A stretch of DNA of 64,000 nt from Pseudo-nitzschia pungens (Eukaryota > Bacillariophyta > Bacillariophyceae > Bacillariales > Bacillariaceae), in contig CM074758.1 in the NCBI GenBank assembly GCA_037355855.1, forward strand, positions 35,001 through 99,000, written 5' to 3'. The translations under genes and the position numbers were made by a program. This document shows positions 1 through 9,354 of this stretch, piece by piece (the stretch's first letter is position 1; the number at the start of each line of letters is the position of its first letter). The notes beneath the pieces are model-generated. The model saw only the letters and a list, made by a program, of their open reading frames with translations. It was not told the DNA's origin and did no database searches.

Positions 1-178
1 AAAATACAGTCACGAGTACACACGGGACTGGATTAAGGATAAGGATAAAAACAATCGGCGAGTCGATAGAATCGCCGATCCAGAGAGCTCTTAGAACTGT
101 AGCAGATAGCCTAACCACTAGAGCTCACAATTTGCATATCACTACTATTCTAATCACTAGTAGACCCGGGGTATGGCA
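1..178 (+). repeat. 5' LTR of gypsy copy 1 (cut by window edge)
   Basis: Direct repeat of 5612-5789, ending in GTATGGCA. The first 11 bases of the LTR lie left of the window. The sequence after it does not begin with TGG, so no ordinary tRNA 3'-end primer-binding site is seen; it begins with the small palindrome GATTTTAAAATC. Confidence 0.95.
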
Positions 179-920
179 TGATTTTAAAATCAAGCTGAGT
201 GCTGATGACCATGAGCAGAAAGAGATCGATCGGCCAAGGGACCGACGAGATCGAAAGACTGCCGGAAAAATGGAGGCACAGAGACGCAAAACAGGGAGAA
301 GGACATCCGGTGTCTGCAGCACTAAGGAATACCAACCCCAGCAACAGTTGGCTCCATTACAGGGAGCAACTGAAGCAACAGAGACACCTAAGGACCTAAA
401 CAGGACCATGGTCGACGACAAAAGAAATAATCGAATAAAATGAGTGTCGAAAAAGTGACACGTAATCCAGTGAGGGGACTAATCGGACCAACACTGAGTG
501 GATGGACAGACCGAACAGGGGATGCCAACCACAACCGAAATATACGGATATCCGGAAAGGTATATAATGAATACCCAAACACCACCAATCCCACGGGAAA
601 CGGGAAGTGGGACCGGCCCGGTGATTGCTTAATAGGGAAGCAACGCCGGAGAACCACGGGAATCGAATCCCACGAAATAAAAACAGAAACAACTCCGGAG
701 AACCACAGGATTCCCGGGAACCAAAGAGAGAAACAACTCCCACCACTGGACAAGCCAGGGGAAAATTCAGTTATAACACGAGTTATCACGAGAACAGTGT
801 AAAAATCCAGCAAAAGAACTGGAGGAACTGAGCAATCACTTTTTGCTCAATTTCAACACAAGCAGCAAAGATAACAGAAATAGTGTAACTAAATTAAATA
901 AAATAACCGATTAACCCACC
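179..920 (+). other. Gypsy copy 1 untranslated leader
   Basis: About 740 bases between the LTR and the gag start. It is conserved in the second copy (25476-26223, reverse strand), including internal near-repeats of the form CCGGAGAACCAC around 644-710. A 120-codon ORF at 440-802 has no recognisable domain and is not called as a gene. The ATG at 921 sits in a favourable context (CCACCATGGC). Confidence 0.8.
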
Positions 921-2318
921 ATGGCGTCTAAAGGAACCAAGCAGAAACCCTTTACCTTTACACGAGAGGACTGGCCGGAAGATGCCACCACCGTGAAAAT
1001 GAGTATCGACTCAGAAAAAGGAGGGGTAGCCTTCAGTGACTATCTGAAGGTACTCACCGGCACTGAAAGACCGGAACTCTTTATCATCTGGAAAAGAGAC
1101 TTTGACCAGAAAATTGCTGGCAATGACAAACTCCAAGGAGACCAGAAACTGGACGTCCTCCAGAGGGTCCTCTCCAACGAGGCACTCTCTATTGTCCAAA
1201 TGACTCTAGGCCGGTCCTACTACGCCGAACCAGGTCACAAGACACATAACAACAAACTGGTCCAGAAACGGATCCAAAAGGTCGAAACAACCGACCTAAC
1301 CACAGAAGCTCCCACGGGAACACCCAAGGAGCCAGTCGAAGGGGACACCACCCAAACTACCGACAAAAACAAACCGAACGCTACGGCAAAATCGGATGAG
1401 GAAACAGAGCCCGAGGACCTCGGCGCTCCAATCCCGAAAAAGAAGGTACCCGATGCCCTCACAAAGTACTACCAATCAGAGGAGTACAAGAAGGATGTCA
1501 TCGAGGAATGCATGTATGCCCTCAAGCTGAAAGTTTTCGGCAATGACATGAACGGGAAACGCTCCTACATTCTCCTCCGCCGCTTCATGCGGGGGATGCG
1601 AGTCGACATGAAACATGGCATCAGAGCCTGGGCCAATCGAATGGCCGAACTACAAAGCTATCTACCAGAATGCCTCTGGGAAAGTGGCGCCACCACAGGA
1701 ATGGCACCCTCCAGCTTCACACAAGACGAGATGAAGGAAATTCTGGACACCAATATGACCCACACCCAGAGGGACAAACTGGAACACATTGGATGGGACG
1801 TCTTTGCCCACTCCTTCAACACCACCATCGATAAACTCGAAAACCTGGAAACCACCATCCGAAACGAAGAAGAACTTCGCAAACGGATCACCGAACTGGA
1901 AAAACAAAATGGTGGAACCAAGAAGAACTCCAAGGCCACTTCTGGGGGAGGAAATGGAAAGTCTCCCAACAAAAAGAAGCGCCCAATGGAGAAGCAACTA
2001 TGCAAAACTTGTGGCAAGACCCACGCCGGCAAATGCTGGAAACTAACCGACGGACCACCCAAAAAGGGAAAATTTGACCGGGAAACCATCAATCTGCTCA
2101 AGGAGCATTTTGTGGCAAAAGAAGACTCGGACACCGAGCAACACTCCAAACCCCACTGGGGAAGGAACCTCTCCAACCACGAGTACTCCTATGTACTGGC
2201 CACGGCCCAAGCTGATCATGAAGTCTCTGACGACGATATTGATATCTCGGACAGAGAACTCAAGGAGTACAGGAGAAAATACAAGAAAACCTTCAAAAAG
2301 AAGGGATCCCACAAATGA
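921..2318 (+). CDS. gag: Gag polyprotein of gypsy copy 1
   Basis: A 465-residue protein, the structural capsid/nucleocapsid precursor that packages element RNA into cytoplasmic particles. The N-terminal two thirds is charged and helical, as in Ty3-type capsids. Near residues 360-372 there is one zinc knuckle, CKTCGKTHAGKC (CX2CX3HX3C), preceded by a Lys/Gly-rich linker. The C-terminal tail is very basic (KKTFKKKGSHK). The start ATG has a strong context. The frame ends at a single UGA directly followed in frame by the pol ATG. The second copy has the same design with about 474 residues, the length difference falling in the variable linker. Confidence 0.95.
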   Translation: MASKGTKQKPFTFTREDWPEDATTVKMSIDSEKGGVAFSDYLKVLTGTERPELFIIWKRDFDQKIAGNDKLQGDQKLDVLQRVLSNEALSIVQMTLGRSYYAEPGHKTHNNKLVQKRIQKVETTDLTTEAPTGTPKEPVEGDTTQTTDKNKPNATAKSDEETEPEDLGAPIPKKKVPDALTKYYQSEEYKKDVIEECMYALKLKVFGNDMNGKRSYILLRRFMRGMRVDMKHGIRAWANRMAELQSYLPECLWESGATTGMAPSSFTQDEMKEILDTNMTHTQRDKLEHIGWDVFAHSFNTTIDKLENLETTIRNEEELRKRITELEKQNGGTKKNSKATSGGGNGKSPNKKKRPMEKQLCKTCGKTHAGKCWKLTDGPPKKGKFDRETINLLKEHFVAKEDSDTEQHSKPHWGRNLSNHEYSYVLATAQADHEVSDDDIDISDRELKEYRRKYKKTFKKKGSHK

Positions 2319-2324
2319 ATGGCC
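2310..2324 (+). promoter_or_regulatory. In-frame UGA-AUG junction between gag and pol
   Basis: Gag and pol share one reading frame, separated only by UGA (2316-2318) and immediately followed by AUG (2319-2321). The same UGA-AUG arrangement is found in copy 2 at 24048-24053 (reverse strand). Conservation in two young copies suggests it is functional, either stop-codon readthrough or termination-reinitiation. Which of the two cannot be told from sequence. Confidence 0.7.
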
Positions 2325-5300
2325 GACGCCATCCACACCGGACCACGCATCATCAATCGATTTGCGGACGTCTGTGTGGAGGTGCTGGACCACAAGGGAA
2401 GGGGGAGGATGCTCCGGGGCCTACTGGACTCAGGATGCTCCAAGTCCATAATCCTAAAACACTTTGTCGACCGAAGTCAACTTACGAACCGGGACCAACG
2501 ATCTGTCACCTATAATACCTATGGGGGCAAATTTCGAACAAAGTCCGCGGCTTCAGTGGGACTGAAGTTGATAGAGTTTTCAAACTCAAAGACCATCAAG
2601 TGGACCTTCCAAGTGGATGAGTATCATCACCACGAGGAGGTACCCTATGACGTGATCATAGGATCTGACCTAATGGCACAATTGGGACTGGATATCAAAT
2701 ACAGCTCCCGAACAATCTCATGGCAAGGTGACTCCATCCCCATGAAGGGGATGGGGGAACTCTCTGACCCGGACAAATGTGAGGCAGTATTCTTTGCCAA
2801 CACACAGAGTCCAATCCTCCAACAGGAGGAAGAAAGGCAAGCCAAGATCCTGGACGCCGACTACTCCAAAGTAGATATAGACTCCATGGTCAACGACCTG
2901 GAGATCACAGACGCGTCTAAGGAGGCCCTGAAGAAAACATTGAAGAAGTTCCCCACACTCTTTGGAGGAGGTCTGGGACTGCTCAAGAATGTTGAACCGG
3001 TATCTATTGAACTCCAACCAGGGGTTAAACCGGTCAGGCAGAGGTACTATTCAGTACCCCATGCCTTTGAACAAGCCCTCCGGAAGGAAATCAACAGGCT
3101 CTGTGATATCGGAGTCCTGGAGAAACTCCCACACGATGATGACTCACCATGGGCATCACCGACATTCTGTCAACCCAAGAAAACTGGGGACATACGAGTT
3201 CTCACTGACTTTCGGAAGATGAACGCAGCAATCCAACGGAAACCATTCCCACTACCACGAATAGGGGAAACCATCCAAAGACTACAAAAATTCAAGTCTG
3301 CTACGGCACTGGACTTGTCCCAAGGGTACTACACCATTCCCATTTGCAAGGAGAGCCAAAAGATTTGCTCTACCATCCTGCCATGGGGGAAGTATGCCTA
3401 CAAGCGATTGGCTATGGGAATTGCATGCGCACCGGATATCTTCCAGTCCGTCATGATGAACCTACTCGGCGACCTGGACTATGTCCTCGTCTACATCGAC
3501 GACATCTTAATCATCCAACGAGAGGGGGAATCTGAGCAGGATCACCTCGACAAAATCGATACAGTCCTACAGAGACTGGATGACGCTGGCTTTCGAGCCA
3601 ACCTTAGAAAATCCTTCTTCATGCAAAAAGAAGTGGAGTATTTGGGTTTCCTACTAACAACAGAGGGCATTCAACCCCAGCCAAAGAAACTGGAGGCGAT
3701 GAAGCGCCTCGAAGCCCCCAAGAACACCAAGCAACTCAAGATGTTCCTTGGAATGGTCAATTTTTACAGGGATATGTGGAAGCGCCGCTCCCACATCCTT
3801 GCCCCCCTCAACAAGCTTGCGGGCAAGAAGGGGAAACTGAATTGGTACTGGGGACCAGCAGAGCAGAAAGCTTTCATGGAGGCGAAGAGGATGCTCGCAG
3901 ATGAAGCGAAACTCGCATTCCCGGATTTTACGAAACCATTTCATCTCTACTCAGACGCCAGCGACAGACAGCTCGGCGCAACCGTATGCCAAGATGGCAA
4001 ACCCCTTGGTTTCTACACAAGGAAACTGAACTCAGCGCAGCTCAACTACACTGTCGGGGAAAAAGAACTCCTTGGTATAGTGGAAGGCTTAAAAGCGTTC
4101 GAAGGAATCCTACGAGGACAAGATGTGACCATCCACACAGACCACCTGAACCTGCTATACCAGCAGATGCCTACACAGCGAATGGTACGATGGCGACTTC
4201 TCATGGAGGAGTTCCATCCGATGGTCAAACACGTGGCTGGCAAAGAAAATGATGCAGCAGACGCGTTGTCCCGACTGGACATCACAGATGACCCAGCAGA
4301 CATGGTGGAATGGCTACCACCAAATAAACCCCTCACCTACGCGGATGAGGAAGCGCACCTCCGGCAACTCCTATTCCCACTTGGAGAAACACCGGAAGAA
4401 TTCCAGGGCAATAGTGCATTCCCACTTGCTCCGGACATGATTCAGTTCTACCAACAGAAGGACACGGAAATCATGAATGCTTTGGAAAAAGACAAAGGCC
4501 TAACCACCAAAAATGTGGAAGGTTTCAGTCTCATCCACAAAGAAGGCAAAATCCTGATTCCCGACAAGCTCAAACAAAGAGTAATGGAGTGGTACCACAC
4601 CATGTTGGTACACCCGGGGGAAAAGAGAATGGAACAGAGCATACGCTCAGTCTTCACCTGGAAAGGCCTACGGAAGGACGTCCAGGACCTTTGTAAGCAC
4701 TGCCACACGTGTCAGATGTTTAAGAAGAGTGGCCGGAAGAAGTATGGACTACTCCCGGAAAAGGCAGCCGAGGTCATCAAATGGCAGAGGGTCAATGTGG
4801 ACCTCTGGGGACCTGCAACTGTCCACAACAAAAATGGTAAAGACTACCAAATCCACATCCTCACCATGGTGGACCCAGTGACCGGATGGTTTGAACTGGC
4901 TCACCTGAAGGACTCCCCAAATGCAGCAGAAACTCAACGATTGTTGGACAGTACCTGGCTAGCAAGATATCCGCGCCCAAAGGAAATTGGCTTTGACGGC
5001 GGGAGTGAGTTCAAGGCAGAGTTCCAAGAGCTCTGTGAGAACATGGGGATGAAAAGGAAGCCCAGTGGGGCTTGGAACCCACAATCCAACTCAGTGTTGG
5101 AAAGGATCCACCAGGTGTTAAAGGATTGTTTGTTATCCTTCAACCTGGAGAACAGGGACCTCCACGAGAAGGACCCTTTTGAGGAATTCACCACCAAGGC
5201 AGCATACGCTATCAGAAGTGCCATCCACACAACCCTGGGGTACTCCCCGGCACAGTTGGTGTTTGGAAGAGACATGTTCATGCCCGTGAATTTCCCAGTG

Positions 5301-5582
5301 GATTGGGAAGCAATCCAAGCAAGGAAGCAGAAAAGCATCCACAAGAGCAACGTCAGGGAGAACCAAAAGAGGATCCCCCATGTCTACAAGGAAGGAGACT
5401 ATGTCACCCTGGAAAGGAAGGGCATTGTTCCGAAACTATCCTTCCCACGACAAGGACCTTACAAGGTGATCAAGGCCCATAACAATGGAACTGTAACTGT
5501 TGAAACTGCTCCCTTTGTGACCGATCGGGTTAACATTAGGAGAGTACACCCCTATTATTGCAGGGATCCTATTAAATCGTAA
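2319..5582 (+). CDS. pol: Pol polyprotein of gypsy copy 1 (PR-RT-RH-IN)
   Basis: A 1087-residue polyprotein with all catalytic motifs visible. Aspartic protease: LLDSG, Asp37. Reverse transcriptase: LTDFRKMN, and YIDD with Asp394/Asp395. RNase H: LYSDAS, Asp546. Integrase zinc finger: His760, His765, Cys795, Cys798. Integrase core: Asp828, Asp893 and Glu928, the last pair about 35 residues apart. No stop or frameshift interrupts it. Together with the near-identical LTRs this suggests the copy could still be active. The C-terminal part after the integrase core has an SH3-like stretch (GDYVTLERKG) but no chromodomain that I recognise. Confidence 0.97.
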   Translation: MADAIHTGPRIINRFADVCVEVLDHKGRGRMLRGLLDSGCSKSIILKHFVDRSQLTNRDQRSVTYNTYGGKFRTKSAASVGLKLIEFSNSKTIKWTFQVDEYHHHEEVPYDVIIGSDLMAQLGLDIKYSSRTISWQGDSIPMKGMGELSDPDKCEAVFFANTQSPILQQEEERQAKILDADYSKVDIDSMVNDLEITDASKEALKKTLKKFPTLFGGGLGLLKNVEPVSIELQPGVKPVRQRYYSVPHAFEQALRKEINRLCDIGVLEKLPHDDDSPWASPTFCQPKKTGDIRVLTDFRKMNAAIQRKPFPLPRIGETIQRLQKFKSATALDLSQGYYTIPICKESQKICSTILPWGKYAYKRLAMGIACAPDIFQSVMMNLLGDLDYVLVYIDDILIIQREGESEQDHLDKIDTVLQRLDDAGFRANLRKSFFMQKEVEYLGFLLTTEGIQPQPKKLEAMKRLEAPKNTKQLKMFLGMVNFYRDMWKRRSHILAPLNKLAGKKGKLNWYWGPAEQKAFMEAKRMLADEAKLAFPDFTKPFHLYSDASDRQLGATVCQDGKPLGFYTRKLNSAQLNYTVGEKELLGIVEGLKAFEGILRGQDVTIHTDHLNLLYQQMPTQRMVRWRLLMEEFHPMVKHVAGKENDAADALSRLDITDDPADMVEWLPPNKPLTYADEEAHLRQLLFPLGETPEEFQGNSAFPLAPDMIQFYQQKDTEIMNALEKDKGLTTKNVEGFSLIHKEGKILIPDKLKQRVMEWYHTMLVHPGEKRMEQSIRSVFTWKGLRKDVQDLCKHCHTCQMFKKSGRKKYGLLPEKAAEVIKWQRVNVDLWGPATVHNKNGKDYQIHILTMVDPVTGWFELAHLKDSPNAAETQRLLDSTWLARYPRPKEIGFDGGSEFKAEFQELCENMGMKRKPSGAWNPQSNSVLERIHQVLKDCLLSFNLENRDLHEKDPFEEFTTKAAYAIRSAIHTTLGYSPAQLVFGRDMFMPVNFPVDWEAIQARKQKSIHKSNVRENQKRIPHVYKEGDYVTLERKGIVPKLSFPRQGPYKVIKAHNNGTVTVETAPFVTDRVNIRRVHPYYCRDPIKS

Positions 5583-5600
5583 CAGTACCATGGAGGAGTA

Positions 5601-5789
5601 TGCCGTGCACCAAAATACAGTCACGAGTACACACGGGACTGGATTAAGGATAAGGATAAAAACAATCGGCGAGTCGATAGAATCGCTGATCCAGAGAGCT
5701 CTTAGAACTGTAGCAGATAGCCTAACCACTAGAGCTCACAATTTGCATATCACTACTATTCTAATCACTAGTAGACCCGGGGTATGGCA
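5601..5789 (+). repeat. 3' LTR of gypsy copy 1
   Basis: Runs from TGCCGTGCACC to GGTATGGCA, 189 bases. It is preceded by a purine-rich stretch (ATGGAGGAGTA) suitable as polypurine tract. It differs from the 5' LTR by one base. Confidence 0.95.
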
Positions 5790-6035
5790 GTTGAATACTT
5801 TACGAGATGGGAATGATTTCTTGAGTATGGAATGAATGAGCGATCGAACATTAATAATGTTCGTCGGGCATAATATCAATAATGGGAATCTTTGTTTATC
5901 TTGATATTTGACAGTATCCGTTGTATGTGTATATATACCAAACATGCATACCTGAATACCACATATATTGGAGTACATGCGGGATTCAATAATCATTTAG
6001 AGCCCTCGTAGAGTAACATACGGTAGCATGTTACA
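5790..6035 (-). repeat. 3' LTR of gag-only element (truncated by gypsy insertion)
   Basis: Direct copy of 8520-8765. On the minus strand it begins TGTAACATGC, preceded by a G-rich tract (CATTGGGGAAC) that could be the polypurine tract. It ends abruptly against the gypsy LTR at 5789. Confidence 0.85.
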
Positions 6036-7154
6036 TAGTTCCCCAATGATTAGGTGAAGTTTGCATGTGGTTCAATAGGATAGGTTCGGAGTTGAGTAGT
6101 ACCATTTGAGGATATATGCTTCTGTCGAGAACCAGTTGGAGTTGACATAGTAGATGATATATGCCGTTGGAAATATTTCGAAAGATATATGGTGATGTAG
6201 ATTGAACCGGGAGTGAAGAAGGTTCTTTGTGATACTGATGACATCGAAGAATGGTCATAAAGACATGGTAGAAAAAGAAAAAGAGTCGAAGAAAATTCTT
6301 TTCCTCCCCCAACTGTGATGTACCTCCCCGGGTAATGGAGCTGAGTTTGAAAAGTGTTGGACTTTCGAAAGCGATGACTTTCGAAAGCGATTGCTTGTAA
6401 GGCATAAAAACACCTCCTGTTGTAATAGGAGTTAGGTAGGTGAAAAGCCGAGCTGCGTTGGATGTGTTATTTTTGCTGTTTGTCTGCAATGGTATGTCAA
6501 GGCAGAGAGGGGACGCATTGTTAGTATTGAGTTGCGTTCGCGATCGCATAAATGTGCCTTTGCCGTATACTTTGTTCGGTCTTTTCTTTGGGTGTGTTTG
6601 CAGCAGTCTACAGGAGTTTTGGATTGTGTAACTCCATGGCACCTCTGTGGGTTTCGAGTATGAGATCCATGGGATTGCTCTATTATTTTTGGAGCTCCCT
6701 GTGGATTATTCGTTTGTTCGGAACAAGGTTGGCCTTGTTGTTGCTGCTGCTGTACCCTATCGATGATATGGATCGATCGATTATTATTTTTTTTGCGTCT
6801 GTACCCTTATCGATATCGATTCTGTCGATTCGATTGATTGATTGATTCATGGCATTAGCGTCTGTACCCTTGCAATTAGTTCGCGTCCGAACCTTTTGCT
6901 GTTGTTTTTATGTGCCATTGAATTTGTTATTTTATTTGGTTGATTGTTGCCGTCGCTGTGGATCGGACTGGAGCGCTTCGTATTTGATTTGTTTGGTTGC
7001 AACAGGGCTCATCTCTGTAGGTTCCTTCCTCTCTTTGGGGAGTTCTCCTCCATGCGTCTTCCCAGACAGCAGGGCTGATCTGGCATTCAGTCCAGGGGAG
7101 CTGAAGGCACGGTGCTGGATACTGTGATCCTTTGTTCATTGTTGTTTATGGTGG
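6036..7154 (-). other. Non-coding internal region of the gag-only element
   Basis: About 1.1 kb between the gag stop and the 3' LTR, the place where pol would normally lie. Several ORFs of up to 203 codons occur on both strands, but none shows an RT, RNase H or integrase motif. It looks like filler or degenerate sequence. Confidence 0.6.
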
Positions 7155-8240
7155 CTATGGTTGCCATGTAAGATTGCCGTCGAAGTCTCTCTCCGCGCGT
7201 CCTCCGTGTTGCATGCAATAAGATTCAATTGCTTGCTTGACGTGGGCTTGGAGCGATTCCGTTGAGGCAGTGCTTCCAGTTTCATTGCTAGGAGCCGTAG
7301 CAGTGCTGTTGTTGCTGCCATTGCTCTTATTTCTTTTGGAGCGTCTGTTCTTTGGGCATTCGGCCCAATCGTGGTCATGTCCCGGAATTCTGCAGGGATT
7401 GTTGTATTTTCTTTTATTGCTGATCTCTGCTTGATTTTCATTTGCTTCTTCTTCGGATTCATCGTTACTGTCCGAATCAGAGCTGTTGTCTGAATGAGAG
7501 CTGTTGCTGTTGGCGTCCGAATCAGAGTGGTTGCTTTCGGCGTCCGAGTCAGTGGCCGACACTTGTTTTCTTTTTCTTTGGCGCTCTAAACAGCTCATGT
7601 GGTCCACGATGAATTGTACAGTGGTATCTTCTTGTATTCCTTGGTGGATTAGACCGTAGCTGTTGATCCATTTGCTTGGAAAGCTGTGTAGTAGGATGGT
7701 CTTTGCTTCTGTTGGTGATAGGTCAGTTGCATGGCCTTGGAGTCTTCTGGTGTACTTGAAGAGGATTTGCATCCGATCGGCATGGTCTTTGCATGACTTG
7801 TTGCTTGGCTTCTTGCAGTCGGAGCTTCGGAGATAAGTATGCATGATGTCTTTTGCATCTGTTGCGTTGCAATATTCTTTGATAAAGTCGTTGATTGCTG
7901 CTTCGTATCCTCCGACGCTCTCTTCATATTGAAATTCATCTGGATTCAGGGGATCCTGTAGCATTTGATGCCACTTGGTTTGGGCGTCTGTATTTAGGCA
8001 TCTGCTGAAATAAGTGATGTAGTTGGTGGTTGGTAGTCCTAGGAGCTTTGCGGCGTTCCTGAAGGCTTCTTCAACAAAGAGAAATTCCTCTAGTCCTCCT
8101 CTGTTGGTGAATAGAGGGATCTTCATGCTGTCTTGTCGTCCATTGTTGGGATCTGTAATGGAGAGCTTGGTTCTCTTGGGCTTACTCCTGTTGAATGAAG
8201 GGATGTAATTGATTGGAGGATCTCTGTAAAGTCCTGCCAT
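7155..8240 (-). CDS. Gag-like protein of the non-autonomous LTR element
   Basis: I start it at MAGLYRDPP (ATG at 8240, good context), giving 361 residues. An upstream ATG at 8339 would add 33 residues in a low-complexity stretch with repeated CGATCGATTCGGTGTT. The middle is helical and reads like a retroelement capsid domain (TDAQTKWHQML, YCNATDAKD). It is followed by a Ser/Asp/Asn-rich acidic linker and a modified zinc knuckle, CRIPGHDHDWAEC (CX4HXHX4C). That finger type recurs in diatom copia-like Gag proteins, from memory of the family. The frame is intact, which argues for recent function. It would supply particles for its own RNA while using another element's enzymes. Confidence 0.8.
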   Translation of the reverse strand: MAGLYRDPPINYIPSFNRSKPKRTKLSITDPNNGRQDSMKIPLFTNRGGLEEFLFVEEAFRNAAKLLGLPTTNYITYFSRCLNTDAQTKWHQMLQDPLNPDEFQYEESVGGYEAAINDFIKEYCNATDAKDIMHTYLRSSDCKKPSNKSCKDHADRMQILFKYTRRLQGHATDLSPTEAKTILLHSFPSKWINSYGLIHQGIQEDTTVQFIVDHMSCLERQRKRKQVSATDSDAESNHSDSDANSNSSHSDNSSDSDSNDESEEEANENQAEISNKRKYNNPCRIPGHDHDWAECPKNRRSKRNKSNGSNNSTATAPSNETGSTASTESLQAHVKQAIESYCMQHGGRAERDFDGNLTWQP

Positions 8241-8501
8241 GGTTCCGTAGCGTTCGATCGATTCGGTGTTCGATCGATTCGGTGTTCGATCGATTCGGTG
8301 TTCGTGTTTCTTTTTGCTTGTCAGGGTATCGATGTACACCTGTTGTTTAGGATAAAGGTTGTTTCGGATTCAGTACTGAGTTGGTTCTGTTCTACTTTCA
8401 AGCGGACAGTAATTACTGTGTAACACTCTAGGGTAGAATTAGATGGAGTGGTACGCGATAGGTTAATAGATAGGTATTTTAATGATGAAAGGTTAACAAA
8501 T

Positions 8502-8765
8502 TGTGTTACGAAGAGAATAGTTGAATACTTTACGAGATGGGAATGATTTCTTGAGTATGGAATGAATGAGCGATCGAACATTAATAATGTTCGTCGGGCA
8601 TAATATCAATAATGGGAATCTTTGTTTATCTTGATATTTGACAGTATCCGTTGTATGTGTATATATACCAAACATACATACCTGAATACCACATATATTG
8701 GAGTACATGCGGGATTCAATAATCATTTAGAGCCCTCGTAGAGTAACATACGGTAGCATGTTACA
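8502..8765 (-). repeat. 5' LTR of gag-only element
   Basis: On the minus strand it runs TGTAACATG...GTAACACA. The 246 bases from 8520 match the other LTR. It contains a TATA-like TGGTATATATAC on the minus strand (about 8659-8670) that could start element transcription. The first 18 bases are assigned by inference from TG...CA ends. Confidence 0.75.
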
Positions 8766-9011
8766 GAGTGTAGTGATTTTTCTTAGTGATTTTGGTACTA
8801 GTAGCTGAGTGTAGTTATTTTGCTAGCACTGAGTTTAGCTATTTTGCTAGCACTGAGTTCTAATTTTGCTGGCACTGAGTGAGGAAGCAAAAATAACTTC
8901 AGTGTAATGTAGAATAACAGAAAAGCAAAGCAAAAATAACTTCAGTGTAATGTAGAATAACAGAAAAGCAAAGCAAAAATAACTGAGTGAAGAGTTTTTG
9001 CTAGCACTGAG
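8766..9011. repeat. Short tandem repeats flanking the copia element
   Basis: Contains several copies of TTTTGCTAGCACTGAG and two copies of a 43-bp unit around 8888-8975 (AAAATAACTTCAGTGTAATG core). The same CTGAGTGTAG-type repeats resume at 14989-15040, so the copia element inserted inside this array. Confidence 0.8.
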
Positions 9012-9286
9012 CGTTGGACAGACGATATTCGTACGACAGACAGACAAAAATACGATTGAATTTATCGAACATGATCGAACAAATAAAAAGAAAAATATCC
9101 AGGACCGATTTTTATCATGATCATACAAAGAAGAGAAAACATCAATGAGAAAAGACAGATTTCAGATCAACTCACTTTTCTTGATTTTATCCATTTCAAA
9201 ACCGATAGAATAAGATAACAAAAATATCAATAACACCATTGTCTACATATTCGTCTTTTGTAGCGAAGTGACAATAGAGTTCAACG
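9012..9286 (+). repeat. 5' LTR of copia element
   Basis: Begins CGTTGGACAG and ends GTTCAACG, 275 bases, matching 14714-14988. Terminal inverted repeat CGTTG/CAACG. Confidence 0.94.
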
Positions 9287-9354
9287 TAAAATCAAGAAAA
9301 GGCATAGCTGTAATCACACTAATCAAGGAGATAAAGTGTAAGAAGAAAACAATC

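Larger units (their letters stand above)
1..5789 (+). mobile_element. Ty3/gypsy LTR retrotransposon, copy 1 (nearly complete)
   Basis: The order is LTR, leader, gag, UGA stop, pol (protease-RT-RNase H-integrase), LTR. Integrase lies after RNase H, which defines the Ty3/gypsy type. The two 189-bp LTRs (the 5' one lacks its first 11 bases because the window starts inside it) differ at one visible site near positions 75 and 5686, so the insertion is recent. LTR termini are TGCC...GGCA. A second copy lies at 20580-26412 in the opposite orientation. The 3' end abuts the LTR of the gag-only element exactly, as if this copy had jumped into that LTR. The target duplication cannot be checked because its left half lies outside the window. 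Confidence 0.96.
5790..8765 (-). mobile_element. Gag-only LTR retroelement, interrupted at its 3' LTR
   Basis: Two direct repeats (5790-6035 and 8520-8765, one visible difference, G/A near 5946/8676) flank an internal region that encodes only a Gag-like protein on the minus strand. No protease, RT or integrase motifs are seen in any frame. It is therefore a non-autonomous LTR element that must borrow enzymes. The right LTR probably starts at 8502 (TGTGTTACG) and ends in GTTACA, giving 264 bases. The left LTR lacks the matching first 18 bases because gypsy copy 1 sits there. Element and LTR boundaries other than the internal match are inferred. Confidence 0.8.

Noticed and set aside
440..802. 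120-codon ORF in the gypsy leader.
   Set aside because: No domain; the leader is better explained as untranslated sequence before gag.
6031..6642. 203-codon minus-strand ORF in the gag-only element.
   Set aside because: No RT, RNase H or integrase motif and no coding-like pattern; treated as non-coding.
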